Shown piece by piece: positions 37,596-47,917 of a stretch of DNA of 64,000 nucleotides. Made by a program: the position numbers and the translations under genes. The notes below the pieces were generated by a model, which made no database searches, was not told the origin of the DNA, and saw nothing but the letters and a program-made list of their open reading frames with translations. The stretch is from Pseudaquabacterium pictum (lineage in GTDB: Bacteria; Pseudomonadota; Gammaproteobacteria; Burkholderiales; Burkholderiaceae_C), in contig NZ_BJCL01000001.1 of NCBI RefSeq assembly GCF_005403045.1, positions 372,001 through 436,000 of the forward strand, read 5' to 3'. Position 1 is the first letter of the stretch. The number at the start of each line of letters is the position of its first letter.

Positions 37596-38960
37596 ATGAA
37601 AGACCTGCGTGAACGCCTCGCCGCCCAGGGCGTGCACACCCTGATCGCGCAGTTCACCGACCTGCATGGCGTGGCCCGCGGCAAGTTTGTGCCGCTGGCC
37701 CACCTGGACGACCTGCTGACCGACGGCGTCGGCTTCTCCGGTCCGTCGATCGCCGGCAGCGGCCTGCCGCGCTGCGGGCCGCGCAGCGAGTATTGGGGCC
37801 GGGGCGCCGCCAGCACCGCCACCGCCCTGCCCTGGCTGCCCGGTTATGCCCGCGTGGTGTGTGACGGCTTCGTCGCCGGTGAACCGTTCGACGCCTGCCC
37901 GCGCCAGGTGCTGCGCCGCCAGGTGGCGCGGCTGGCGGCCCAGGGCTGGCACCTGCGCACCGGCGTCGAGCCCGAGTTCTTCCTGCTGCGCCAGAGCAAC
38001 GGCCGCTGGCTGCCCGCGGACGACGCCGACCGCCTCGACAAACCCAGCTACGACCTGAAGAGCCTGCCGCGCCAACGCGGCTTCCTGCAGGGTCTGCAGC
38101 AGGCGCTGGAAGGCTGCGGGCTGGATGTGCTGCAGATCGACCATGAGGACGCCCGGGGCCAGTACGAGGTCAACTTCGGCCACGACGAGGTGCTGGCCAG
38201 CGCCGACCACCTGATGCTCTTCAAGATGGCCGCGCATGCGCTGGCCGAGGCGCAGGGCATGGTGTTCTCGATGATGCCCAAGCCCTTCGCCAACCAGCCG
38301 GGCAGCGGCATGCACTTCCATGTGTCGCTGTGGAACGGGCCGGTGCACGACCGCCATGGCAATGCACGCAATCTGTGCGTGCCGCACCACCCGGATGGTG
38401 CCGTCGACAGCCGCGGCCTGCTGTCGCCGCTGGGCCGGCAGTTCGCCGCCGGTGTGCTGGCGCATTCCGCTGGCCTGTGCGCGCTGGCGGCGCCCACGGT
38501 CAACAGCTACAAGCGGCTGACCGTGGGCACCTCGCTGTCGGGCACCACCTGGGCGCCGGCCTACATCGCCCAGGGGCCGAACAACCGCACCGCCCTGGTG
38601 CGCACCCTGCACGGCCGCATCGAATGGCGGCTGCCCGATGCCAGCGCCAACCCCTACCTCGCCAGCGCCGGACTGATTGCCGCCGGCCTGGACGGCATCG
38701 CCCGCCAGCTGGAGCTGCCCGCCGCGGTGGACGACGACCTGTTCGCGCTGCGCCTGGACCAGGTGCGCGAGCGCGGCATCGCCCTGCTGCCCCAGCACCT
38801 GGGCGAGGCGCTGGACGCACTGGCGGCCGACCCGGTGCTGTGCGGCGCCCTGGGCGAGACGCTGACGGCGCAGTTCATCGCCCTCAAGCGCGACGAGCAT
38901 GTGCAGCACGCCCGCCATGTCAGCGACTGGGAGCTGGACCGTTATGCCACGATGTTCTGA
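37596..38960 (+). CDS. glnT: Type III glutamine synthetase / gamma-glutamylamide synthetase
   Basis: A 454-residue glutamine synthetase superfamily protein of the GlnT (type III) group. Landmarks are QFTDLHGVARGKFVP, EPEFFLL, GSGMHFHVSLWNG, APTVNSYKRL, NNRTALVR and ASANPYLASAGL. Relatives make gamma-glutamylmethylamide or other gamma-glutamylamides as well as glutamine. It is a second superfamily member within 8 kb of the puuA-like gene and only weakly like it. The ATG at 37596 follows TGGAG; a start 39 bases earlier lies in the hairpin. The amine it uses is not evident. Confidence 0.82.
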   Translation: MKDLRERLAAQGVHTLIAQFTDLHGVARGKFVPLAHLDDLLTDGVGFSGPSIAGSGLPRCGPRSEYWGRGAASTATALPWLPGYARVVCDGFVAGEPFDACPRQVLRRQVARLAAQGWHLRTGVEPEFFLLRQSNGRWLPADDADRLDKPSYDLKSLPRQRGFLQGLQQALEGCGLDVLQIDHEDARGQYEVNFGHDEVLASADHLMLFKMAAHALAEAQGMVFSMMPKPFANQPGSGMHFHVSLWNGPVHDRHGNARNLCVPHHPDGAVDSRGLLSPLGRQFAAGVLAHSAGLCALAAPTVNSYKRLTVGTSLSGTTWAPAYIAQGPNNRTALVRTLHGRIEWRLPDASANPYLASAGLIAAGLDGIARQLELPAAVDDDLFALRLDQVRERGIALLPQHLGEALDALAADPVLCGALGETLTAQFIALKRDEHVQHARHVSDWELDRYATMF

Positions 38961-38984
38961 CGGCCGCGGCCGGCATGCGGCCGG

Positions 38985-39968
38985 ATGACGACCGCCCGAC
39001 CGCCGCTGCTGGCCTATGCCTGCCTGGCCGCCAGCATGGCGCTGGTGGGCAGCTATGTGGGCGCGTCGCGTCTGCTGGTGGCGGTGCTGCCGGTGTTCCT
39101 GCTGGCCTGGCTGCGCTTCGGCATCGCGGCGGTGGCCATGGCGCACTGGGTGCGCCGCCGGCCGGGTGAGCTGCCCCTGTCAGCGCAGGATCGCCGGCTG
39201 CTGTTCTGGGAGAGCTTTCTCGGCAACTTCCTGTTCTCGGTGTGCATGCTCTACGGCGTGCTGCTCACCTCGGCGGTGTCGGCCGGCGTGGTGATGGCCG
39301 CCATCCCGGCGGCGGTGGCCCTGCTCAGCCGCTGGTGGCTGGGCGAGCGCATCAACCGCCGCACCCAGCTGGCCATCGCCTGCGCGGCGGTGGGCATCGC
39401 GGTGCTGGCACTGGCGCGTGCGCCGGCGGGCAGCCCGCAGGCTGCGCCATCGGCCGCGCCGGCGCTGCCCGGCGGCGCGCTGCTGGGCCATGCGCTGCTG
39501 CTGGCCGCGGTGTTCTGCGAGGCGTCCTACGTGGTCATCGGCAAGCGCCTGACAGGCCGGGTGTCACCCCGGCGCATCAGCGCGCTGATCAACCTGTGGG
39601 GCCTGGCCCTGGTCACGCCGCTGGGCCTGTGGCAGGCGCTGCAGTTCGACTTCGGCAGCCTGCGCGCGGACACCTGGGTGCTGCTGGTGTTCTATGCGCT
39701 GGCCGCCAGCATGGCCACGGTGTGGCTGTGGATGCGCGGCCTGGCCCAGGTGCCGGCGCCGCAGGCCGGCGTGTTCACCGTGATGCTGCCGATCACCGCC
39801 GCCGCGGTGGGCGTGGTCTTTCTCGGCGAGCCCTTCGGCACAGGCCACCTGGTGGCGCTGGTGATGGCGCTGGCCGGGCTGCTGCTGGCCACCTGGCCAG
39901 CCAGGGCCGATCAGCGCTCGACGCCCCAGGAGGTCATGCGCACCGCCAGCACGGTGGACAAGCCATAG
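38985..39968 (+). CDS. EamA/DMT-superfamily transporter
   Basis: A 327-residue membrane protein with two EamA repeats and about ten helices. Examples are LAYACLAASMALVGSYVGASRLL at the start and GHLVALVMALAGLLLATW at the end. Such proteins export amino acids or metabolites. ATG 38985 comes 24 bases after glnT, so it may close the amine operon as a relief valve. Its last 58 bases overlap the end of the convergent MATE gene. Confidence 0.85.
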   Translation: MTTARPPLLAYACLAASMALVGSYVGASRLLVAVLPVFLLAWLRFGIAAVAMAHWVRRRPGELPLSAQDRRLLFWESFLGNFLFSVCMLYGVLLTSAVSAGVVMAAIPAAVALLSRWWLGERINRRTQLAIACAAVGIAVLALARAPAGSPQAAPSAAPALPGGALLGHALLLAAVFCEASYVVIGKRLTGRVSPRRISALINLWGLALVTPLGLWQALQFDFGSLRADTWVLLVFYALAASMATVWLWMRGLAQVPAPQAGVFTVMLPITAAAVGVVFLGEPFGTGHLVALVMALAGLLLATWPARADQRSTPQEVMRTASTVDKP

Positions 39969-41296
39969 GCCGCCATCGCGAAGGCCACCAGTGCATAGAT
40001 GGTCCACGGCGGCGTCTGCGCCCAGGCCAGCGCGGCGCCGCCCACGGCCACCAGCACCAGGCGCACGGTGCCGGCCATCACCGGGCCGAACGCCTTGCCG
40101 GCGCCCAGCGACGAAAAATAAAGGCTGAGCCCCAGGCCGAACAGGCCGTAGCAGGGCCCGGCCCAGTGGAAGTACAGCGCGGCGGCGGCCAGCACCTCGG
40201 GGTCGGTGGTGAAGTGCTGGGTCCACAGCTGCGGCGCCACCGCCAGCACCAGGCCCAGCACGCCCAGCAGGCCGGTGGCCAGCAGCGCGGCTGTCCAGGC
40301 GGCACGGCGGGCGCGCGCCACCTTGCCGGCGCCGATCGCCATGCCCACCAGCGGCACCGAGGCCACGCCGATGGCAAACGCGATCGGCACCAGCAGGAAT
40401 TCCAGCCGCGTGCCGATGCCGTAGCCGGCCAGCGCATTGGTGCCGAAGTGGGCCACCAGGCGGGTGAGGATCAGGATGGTCAGCACCGTCTGCAGCGGTG
40501 AGAGGCAGGCCACCGCGCCCACCCGCAGGATGTCGCGCGCCAGCGGCCACTGCAGCGGCGTGCTGCGCACCCGCAGCTGCACCTTGGCCCGGCCGCTGGC
40601 CAGGTAGGACAGCAGGAAGGCCGCGCCCAGGAAGTTGGCCACCACCTGGCCCGCGGCCACGCCCGCCATGCCCAGCCGCGGCAGCGGGCCCCAGCCCAGG
40701 CCCAGGGCGCCGCCGATCAGCACCTGCGCCACCGCCACGATCAGCAGCGTGGCCGACGGCACCTTCATGTTGCCCGAGCCGCGGATCACCGACGAGAAGG
40801 TGTTGACCAGCCAGATGAACACCGAGCCGAGGAAGGCCACATTGGCATAGGCCACCGCCTGGGACAGCGCCTCGCCCTGCCCGCCCAGCGCGGCAAACAG
40901 CGCCGGGCCGAAGACCAGCATCAGCACCATGTAGACGCTGCCGGCGGCCACGCCGATCCACATCGCATGCACCGCCAGCGCGCTGGCGCGTGCCGGGTCA
41001 CCGGCGCCGAAGGCCCGGCTCACGGCCGACGACACGCCGCCGCCCATGGCGCCGGCCGACAGCATGTTCTGCAGCATCACCAGCGGAAACACCAGCGCCA
41101 TGCCGGCCAGCGAGGCCACGCCGAAGCTGCCCACATAGGCCGTCTCGGCGATGGCCGCCAGTGCCGTGGCCACCATCGCCAGCATGTTGGGCAGCGCAAA
41201 CCGCAGCAGCGTGGGCAGCAGTGGCGCGCTCAGCAGCGGATCGGGCGGGCGCGCGGCGGGCGCGGCAGGGTTCGGGTTCAGGGCGGCAGCGGTCAC
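39911..41296 (-). CDS. MATE-family multidrug efflux transporter
   Basis: A 461-residue, 12-helix MATE transporter, recognised from LLRFALPNMLAMVATALAAIAETAYVG, QNMLSAGAMGGGVSSAVSRAFGAGD and the mirrored second half. It should expel cationic drugs using Na+ or H+. The start is GTG 41296: it has AGGA seven bases upstream (complement of 41304-41307). The longer frame from TTG 41332 would run through the palindrome at 41328-41340. It is divergent from a MarR gene and overlaps the convergent EamA gene by 58 bases. Confidence 0.88.
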   Translation of the reverse strand: MTAAALNPNPAAPAARPPDPLLSAPLLPTLLRFALPNMLAMVATALAAIAETAYVGSFGVASLAGMALVFPLVMLQNMLSAGAMGGGVSSAVSRAFGAGDPARASALAVHAMWIGVAAGSVYMVLMLVFGPALFAALGGQGEALSQAVAYANVAFLGSVFIWLVNTFSSVIRGSGNMKVPSATLLIVAVAQVLIGGALGLGWGPLPRLGMAGVAAGQVVANFLGAAFLLSYLASGRAKVQLRVRSTPLQWPLARDILRVGAVACLSPLQTVLTILILTRLVAHFGTNALAGYGIGTRLEFLLVPIAFAIGVASVPLVGMAIGAGKVARARRAAWTAALLATGLLGVLGLVLAVAPQLWTQHFTTDPEVLAAAALYFHWAGPCYGLFGLGLSLYFSSLGAGKAFGPVMAGTVRLVLVAVGGAALAWAQTPPWTIYALVAFAMAAYGLSTVLAVRMTSWGVER

Positions 41297-41327
41297 GGTG
41301 GTATCCTGCGGATCAATCGACTGCACA

Positions 41328-41340
41328 TGCAATCATTGCA
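41328..41340. promoter_or_regulatory. Palindrome TGCAATCATTGCA, candidate MarR operator
   Basis: A perfect 6-base inverted repeat (TGCAAT/ATTGCA) centred on one base lies between the divergent MATE and MarR genes, 32 bases from the MATE start and 15 from the MarR start. MarR sites commonly resemble TTGCAA-type palindromes, so the MarR protein probably represses both genes here. Confidence 0.55.
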
Positions 41341-41354
41341 CCTACAAGTGTGAC

Positions 41355-41822
41355 ATGGAACGCGACACTGCACAGCCCCAGGGCTGCACCAACTTCAAGC
41401 TGCGGCAGCTGCTGCGCAGCGTCTCGCGGCTGTACGACGCCGAGATGGCGCAGGCCGGGCTGAAGACCACGCAGTTCTCGCTGCTGTCGCATGTGCTGTC
41501 GCTGGGGCCGATCGCCCCGTCGGCGCTGGCCGAGCGCATGGGCATGGACGCCTCCACCCTCACCCGCAACCTGCGCCCGCTGGTCGACAAGGGTTGGGTG
41601 CTGCAGGGCCCGGGGGCCGACGCCCGCAGCCGGCTGATCACCATCACGCCCACGGGCACGGCGAAGCAGGCCGAGGCCCGCCAGCACTGGAAGCGCGCCC
41701 AGCTGGCGCTGAATGCCCGCCTGGGCACGGCCCAGGTGGCGCAGCTGCACCAGCTGATGGACGACGTGCAGCACAGCCTGCAGGACCTGCCGGTCCCGAT
41801 CACGGAAGACGCCGGCGCCTAG
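41355..41822 (+). CDS. MarR-family transcriptional regulator
   Basis: A 155-residue winged-helix regulator. The recognition region is PSALAERMGMDASTLTRNLRPLVDKGWV, and the wing is ADARSRLITITPTG. It should bind as a dimer and respond to a phenolic or drug ligand. ATG 41355 fits the domain start. It is divergent from the MATE pump with a palindrome between, the classical repressor-pump layout. Its stop overlaps the convergent mtnA stop by four bases. Confidence 0.9.
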   Translation: MERDTAQPQGCTNFKLRQLLRSVSRLYDAEMAQAGLKTTQFSLLSHVLSLGPIAPSALAERMGMDASTLTRNLRPLVDKGWVLQGPGADARSRLITITPTGTAKQAEARQHWKRAQLALNARLGTAQVAQLHQLMDDVQHSLQDLPVPITEDAGA

Positions 41823-42894
41823 GCGGTGGCGGCCAGCGCCTCGGCGGTGGCGGCCAGCACGCCGCGCTCGGTGATCAGCCCGGTCACCAGCCGCGCCGGC
41901 GTCACGTCGAAGGCCGGGTTCAGCGCCGGGCTGCCATCGGGCACCAGTTGCACTTCCACCAGGGCACCCGCCGCATCCTGGCCGGTGATGTGCGTCACTT
42001 CACGCGGGCTGCGGTGCTCGATCGGGATCTCGGCCACGCCGTCGTGCACCCTGCGGTCCAGCGTCGACAGCGGCATCGCCACATAGAACGGCACGCCGTT
42101 GTCGTGGGCGGCCAGCGCCTTCAGGTAGGTGCCGATCTTGTTGCAGACATCGCCGCGGGCCGTCACCCGGTCGGCACCGACGATGACGATGTCGACCTGG
42201 CCATGCTGCATCAGGTGGCCGCCGGTGTTGTCGGCGATCACGGTGTGCGGCACGCCCTGCTGGCCCAGCTCCCAGGCGGTGAGGCTGGCGCCCTGGTTGC
42301 GTGGCCGGGTCTCGTCCACCCACACATGCACCGCCAGGCCGGCGGCCTGCGCGGCGTACACCGGAGCCAGCGCCGTGCCCCAGTCCACCGTGGCCAGCGC
42401 GCCGGCATTGCAGTGGGTCAGCAGGTTCAGCGGCCGGCCGGGGTGCCGCGCGGCCAGCGCCTGCAGCAGGCCCAGGCCATGGCGGCCGATGGCGGCATTG
42501 GTGGCCACGTCCTCATCGGCCAGCGCGCCGGCCAGCTGCCAGGCGGCGGCGGCTCGGGCGTCCACCGGCAGCGGCTGCAACGCAACCACCATGCGCTGGG
42601 TGGCCCAGGCCAGGTTCACAGCGGTGGGGCGGGCGCTGTCCAGCCAGGCCTGGGTGGCGGCCAGGCTGGCGTCGTCGGCGGCCACCCGGCACTGGAGCGC
42701 GATGCCGTAAGCGGCGGCGGCGCCGATCAGCGGCGCGCCACGCACCCACATGTCGACGATGGCGGTGCGCACCGCGGCCACGCTGTCCAGCCGTTCCACC
42801 ACCAGCCGGTGCGGCAGCTGGCGCTGGTCGATCACCAGCAGCGCATCGCCTTCGGGCGTGGTCCAGAGGCTGCGGCGCTGCGCTGCTGTGCCGG

Positions 42895-42898
<4 letters not shown>
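41819..42898 (-). CDS. mtnA: S-methyl-5-thioribose-1-phosphate isomerase
   Basis: A 359-residue enzyme of the eIF2B-related isomerase family that converts methylthioribose-1-phosphate to the ribulose form in methionine salvage. The catalytic Cys lies in LTHCNAGALAT and the Asp in VGADRVTARGD, with NKIGTY following. Its ATG overlaps the mtnP stop by four bases. Later salvage genes (mtnB, mtnC, mtnD) are not in the window. Confidence 0.92.
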
Positions 42899-43788
<890 letters not shown>

Positions 43789-43831
43789 GGCAGGTGCTCC
43801 AGGAATTGCCGCGGATTCTGCCGTCGTCGGT

Positions 43832-44847
<1,016 letters not shown>

Positions 44848-44851
<4 letters not shown>

Positions 44852-45330
44852 GGAGCGGGCTCCAGGTTGGCCCGCACCCGCTGCAGCAGGGCCAGCAGCT
44901 GCAGCCGCTCGGCATCGCTGAGGCCGGCCACCGCAGTGGCGGCCACCGCGCGGGCCTGGCGCTGCGCCGCCTGCTGCACGGCCTGCGCCGTGGCGGTGGG
45001 ATGCAGGCGCAGGTTGCGGCGGTCGGCGGGGTCGGGCTGGGCGTCGAGCAGGCCGCGGGCGCGCAGGCCGGCGATCAGCCGCGCCAGCTGGCTCTTGTCG
45101 CGGCCGGCATGGCTGGCCAGGTCGCTCTGCGTGGCGCCGGGGTGGCGGCAGAAGAAGCCCAGCACCTTGTGCTCCATGTGGGTCAGCTCGGCAGCGTCGG
45201 GCATGGCGCTGCGGTGGCGCGGCGAGCGGTACAGGTGCATCACCGCATGGATGGCTTCGAACACCTCGTCGCCGTCGGCGGTGTCGGGATCGGAAGCCGA
45301 TTGGTTGACATGGTCAACTGTTTTGGACAT
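44848..45330 (-). CDS. MarR-family transcriptional regulator
   Basis: A 160-residue MarR protein from ATG 45330; ATG 45342 is also possible. The winged helix reads TQSDLASHAGRDKSQLARLIAGLRARGLL with wing PADRRNLRLHPT. It is followed by an alanine-rich dimerisation helix. The early codons (about 4-9) lie in the perfect palindrome GTTGAC-ATG-GTCAAC, so it may bind its own coding start. It is divergent from a siderophore-interacting reductase, which is its likely target. Confidence 0.85.
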
Positions 45331-45351
45331 GATGGATGACATTATCAACCA
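45302..45351. promoter_or_regulatory. MarR operator pair and promoter of the ferric reductase gene
   Basis: The heptamer TGGTTGA (45302-45308) and its complement TCAACCA (45345-45351) flank the region. The first belongs to a perfect palindrome GTTGAC-ATG-GTCAAC (45304-45318). For the plus-strand gene, TTGACA (45305-45310) and CATGAT (45328-45333) have the ideal 17-base spacing of a promoter. A dimer on each site would block it. Confidence 0.5.
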
Positions 45352-45366
45352 TTTGTCCGGCTCTCC

Positions 45367-46104
45367 ATGTCCACCACCGCCCCCGCCCAGCGCCGCGTGC
45401 ACCGCGTGCGCCACGAGATCCACCGCCGCACCACCACCGTCGTCCGGGTCGACCGGCCCACCCCGGGCTTCGTGCGGGTGACCCTGGCCGACCCATCGCT
45501 CGCCGGCTTTGTCTCCGACGGGTTCGACGACCACCTCAAGCTCATCCTGCCCGGTGACGACGGCCAGCCGGTGATGCGCGACTTCACACCCGCCGCCTTC
45601 GACCGCCAGGCCGCCACGCTGACGCTGGAGTTCGCGCTGCACACCAGCGGTGTGGCGTCGGACTGGGCGCGCCAGGCCCGGCCCGGGCAGACGGTGGTGG
45701 TGGCCGGGCCACGCGGCTCGATGGTGGAGCCCACCGACTTCGACTGGCACCTGCTGGCCGGCGATGCCAGCGCCCTGCCCGCCATCCAGCGCCGCCTGGC
45801 CGAGCTGCCGGCCGATGCGCAGGCCATCGTGATCGTGCAAGCCGATGCGGCCGACCAGCGCCTGCTGCCCACCGCCGCGCACCGCACGCTGCAGTGGGTG
45901 CCCGACACGGCGGCCCTGGCGTCGGCCATCGATGCACTGGACCTGCCGCCCGGCGAAGGCTTTGCCTGGTGCGCCGGCGAGGCCGGCGCCATGGCGCGGC
46001 TGCGCGACCTGCTGCTGGCCAAGGGCCAGCCCAAGGAGGCGATGCGGGTGTCGGCCTACTGGAAGCGCGGTGCCGCCAGCTTCCACGACGAGCTGGCGAT
46101 CTGA
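45367..46104 (+). CDS. Siderophore-interacting protein (NAD(P)H ferric-siderophore reductase)
   Basis: A 245-residue ViuB/SIP-family flavoprotein. The FAD domain has GFVRVTLADPSLAGF, MRDFTPAAFD and GPRGSMVEP, and the C-terminal NAD-binding part ends YWKRGAASFHDE, a hallmark of the family. It reduces ferric siderophores in the cytoplasm to free Fe(II). No Fur box was recognised; control by the divergent MarR protein is more likely. No siderophore genes lie nearby. Confidence 0.9.
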   Translation: MSTTAPAQRRVHRVRHEIHRRTTTVVRVDRPTPGFVRVTLADPSLAGFVSDGFDDHLKLILPGDDGQPVMRDFTPAAFDRQAATLTLEFALHTSGVASDWARQARPGQTVVVAGPRGSMVEPTDFDWHLLAGDASALPAIQRRLAELPADAQAIVIVQADAADQRLLPTAAHRTLQWVPDTAALASAIDALDLPPGEGFAWCAGEAGAMARLRDLLLAKGQPKEAMRVSAYWKRGAASFHDELAI

Positions 46105-46120
46105 CCGCCCCCGCCGGTGC

Positions 46121-46663
46121 TCAGTCCGCCGCCGGCTTGTGCCAGCGCGGGAAGAAGGTCGCCACCTGGGGACCATCGGCCTTCAGCGCATGGCAGCCGT
46201 CGATGGCGAAGGGGCGCTGCTCGGGGTCGCGCGGCATCGCGTCCCACAGCGCCTGCATCGCGGCGCTGCCCATGGCGCTGGCCAGCTCGTTCATGTGGGT
46301 GCAGCCTGCGGTGCGGCCGAACAGGCGGCGGATCGCGTCCTTGTAGCCGCGTGCCACCTGCACGCCCACCAGCTGGCTGTAGTCGGGCGCAATCGCGCCG
46401 CAGACGGGGCCGTAGGGGCCGGCATCCCCCACCGCCTGCACTGCCACGATGGTGGCGGTGCGGTCGACCGTGAGCCGCAGCCACATGTCGTGCATCGGCT
46501 TGCCGGCCTCCAGCATGCCGCCGGCACAAGGCACCGGCGCAGGCCAGACATCGGTCAGATGCCCCTCCAGATCCCACAAGCCGTCGCTGCGGGCGTAGGC
46601 TTGGATGGTGATGGTGCGGCAATGGGCCGCTTCGCGGGCGCAATCGGGCGTGGGCAGAGGCAT
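46121..46663 (-). CDS. DUF2889 family protein
   Basis: A 180-residue protein matching the DUF2889 pattern: CRTITIQAYARSDGLWDLEGHLTD near the start, PMHDMWLRLTVD in the middle and GCTHMNELASAMGSAAMQA towards the end. The function is unknown; the family is found in bacteria degrading aromatics and steroids. ATG 46663 is chosen; its complement CAT shares bases with ATG 46662 of the divergent ferredoxin gene. An ATG 15 bases upstream is also in frame. Confidence 0.82.
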   Translation of the reverse strand: MPLPTPDCAREAAHCRTITIQAYARSDGLWDLEGHLTDVWPAPVPCAGGMLEAGKPMHDMWLRLTVDRTATIVAVQAVGDAGPYGPVCGAIAPDYSQLVGVQVARGYKDAIRRLFGRTAGCTHMNELASAMGSAAMQALWDAMPRDPEQRPFAIDGCHALKADGPQVATFFPRWHKPAAD

Positions 46664-46934
46664 GGAGACGGACGACAACCAGGGTCAGACGGGCGGGATC
46701 GCCGGCGCGCAGCCTACACCGGCGCGGCGCCCGCGGCTGCCCATGGTGGACACCCGGCGCTGCACCGGCTGCGGCCGCTGCGTCGGCGCCTGCGCCCCGC
46801 AATTGCTGAGCCTCGACGTGCAGCACTGGAAGAAGCACGCCGTGCTGCAGGGCGCCGAGCGCTGCACCGGCTGCAGCCTGTGCGCGCTGCGCTGCCCGTT
46901 CGATGCGATCCGGATGGTGCGGCCGACGGGCTGA
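46662..46934 (+). CDS. Small 2[4Fe-4S] ferredoxin
   Basis: A ferredoxin of 90 residues (63 if ATG 46743 is used) with two complete cluster motifs, C-T-G-C-G-R-C-V-G-A-C-A and C-T-G-C-S-L-C-A-L-R-C-P. It carries low-potential electrons in the cytoplasm. The N-terminal ~27 residues are low in complexity and not family-like, so the start at 46743 may be correct and would free space for the divergent DUF2889 promoter. The partner enzyme is unknown; the siderophore reductase is nearby. Confidence 0.8.
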   Translation: METDDNQGQTGGIAGAQPTPARRPRLPMVDTRRCTGCGRCVGACAPQLLSLDVQHWKKHAVLQGAERCTGCSLCALRCPFDAIRMVRPTG

Positions 46935-46941
46935 CGCAGGC

Positions 46942-47802
46942 TCAGCCGGCGGCTGGCGGCGCGTCGAAGTCGCTGGCGTCGTGGCGCTCGGCCAGCTGCT
47001 CGGCCGCATCGCCCCACACCCGGTTGACGCGGCGGCCGCGCTGCACCGCCGGCCGGGCGGCGATGGCCGCCGTCCAGCGCTGCACATGGGTGTAGTCCTG
47101 CACCTGCAGGAATTCGCCGGCGTTGTAGAGCAGGCCCTGGGCCAGCGCGCCGTACCAGGGCCAGACGGCGATGTCGGCGATGGTGTAGTCGTCACCGGCC
47201 AGGTAGGCGCTTTCGGCCAGGCGGCGGTCCAGCACGTCGAGCTGGCGCTTGGTCTCCATCGCGAAGCGGTCGATGGGGTATTCCATCTTCGTCGGCGCGT
47301 AGGCGTAGAAGTGGCCGAAGCCGCCGCCCAGGTAGGGTGCGCTGCCCATCTGCCAGAACAGCCAGGCCAGGCACTCGGCCCGCGCCGGCTGGGTGGTGGG
47401 CAGGAAGGCGCCGAACTTCTCGGCCAGGTGCAGCAGGATGGCGCCGGATTCGAACACCCGGATCGGCTGCGGCCCGCTGCGGTCGACCAGCACCGGGATC
47501 TTGCTGTTGGGGTTGGCCGCCACGAAGCCGCTGCCGAACTGGTGGCCCTCGTTGATGCGGATCAGCCAGGCGTCGTACTCGGCGCCGCTGTGGCCCAGGG
47601 CCAGCAGTTCTTCCAGCATCACCGTGGCCTTCACGCCGTTGGGCGTGGCCAGCGAATACAGCTGCAGCGGGTGCCTGCCCACCGGCAGGTCCTTGTCATG
47701 CGTGGGGCCGGCCACCGGCCGGTTGATGTTGGCGAACTGGCCGCCGTTGGCCTTGTTCCACACCCAGACCTTGGGCGGAACGTAGGCGGTTGCATCGGTC
47801 AT
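46942..47802 (-). CDS. yghU: YghU-type glutathione S-transferase / disulfide-bond oxidoreductase
   Basis: A 286-residue member of the nu-class glutathione transferases with an N-terminal extension (YVPPKVWVWNKANGG...NRPVAGPTHDKDLP). The thioredoxin-like domain has LYSLATPNGVKATVMLEEL, NPNSKIPVL and VFESGAILLHLAEKF; the helical domain holds YTIADIAVWPWYG. YghU binds two glutathiones and reduces disulfides. The divergent ArsI/CadI-like gene starts 115 bases away. Confidence 0.9.
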   Translation of the reverse strand: MTDATAYVPPKVWVWNKANGGQFANINRPVAGPTHDKDLPVGRHPLQLYSLATPNGVKATVMLEELLALGHSGAEYDAWLIRINEGHQFGSGFVAANPNSKIPVLVDRSGPQPIRVFESGAILLHLAEKFGAFLPTTQPARAECLAWLFWQMGSAPYLGGGFGHFYAYAPTKMEYPIDRFAMETKRQLDVLDRRLAESAYLAGDDYTIADIAVWPWYGALAQGLLYNAGEFLQVQDYTHVQRWTAAIAARPAVQRGRRVNRVWGDAAEQLAERHDASDFDAPPAAG

Positions 47803-47865
47803 CGGTGTCTCCTTGTCAGCCCGGCCACTGTACGGGAAGCGCCCGTGGCCGTTGGCCGGCAGGGC

Positions 47866-47900
47866 TTGACGCGGTCCTTCATTTCCATAATGATCGAAAT
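47866..47900 (+). promoter_or_regulatory. Promoter with ArsR-type inverted repeat
   Basis: A -35 TTGACG (47866-47871) is followed by AATGAT (47889-47894) at 17 bases. Over the -10 lies ATTTC (47881-47885) and GAAAT (47896-47900) with a 10-base spacer, giving an AT-rich inverted repeat like the operators of ArsR/SmtB regulators. It drives the ArsI/CadI-like gene at 47918. No arsR gene is present in the window. Confidence 0.5.
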
Positions 47901-47917
47901 ATCAACCGGAGACACCG

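Noticed and set aside
36012-39146. A 1044-codon open frame on the minus strand opposite potI, the porin, glnT and the start of the EamA gene
   Set aside because: It is rich in His, Gln, Arg, Gly and Ala with no domain, and it is the mirror of strongly GC3-biased plus-strand genes. Such long antisense frames are expected in this DNA.
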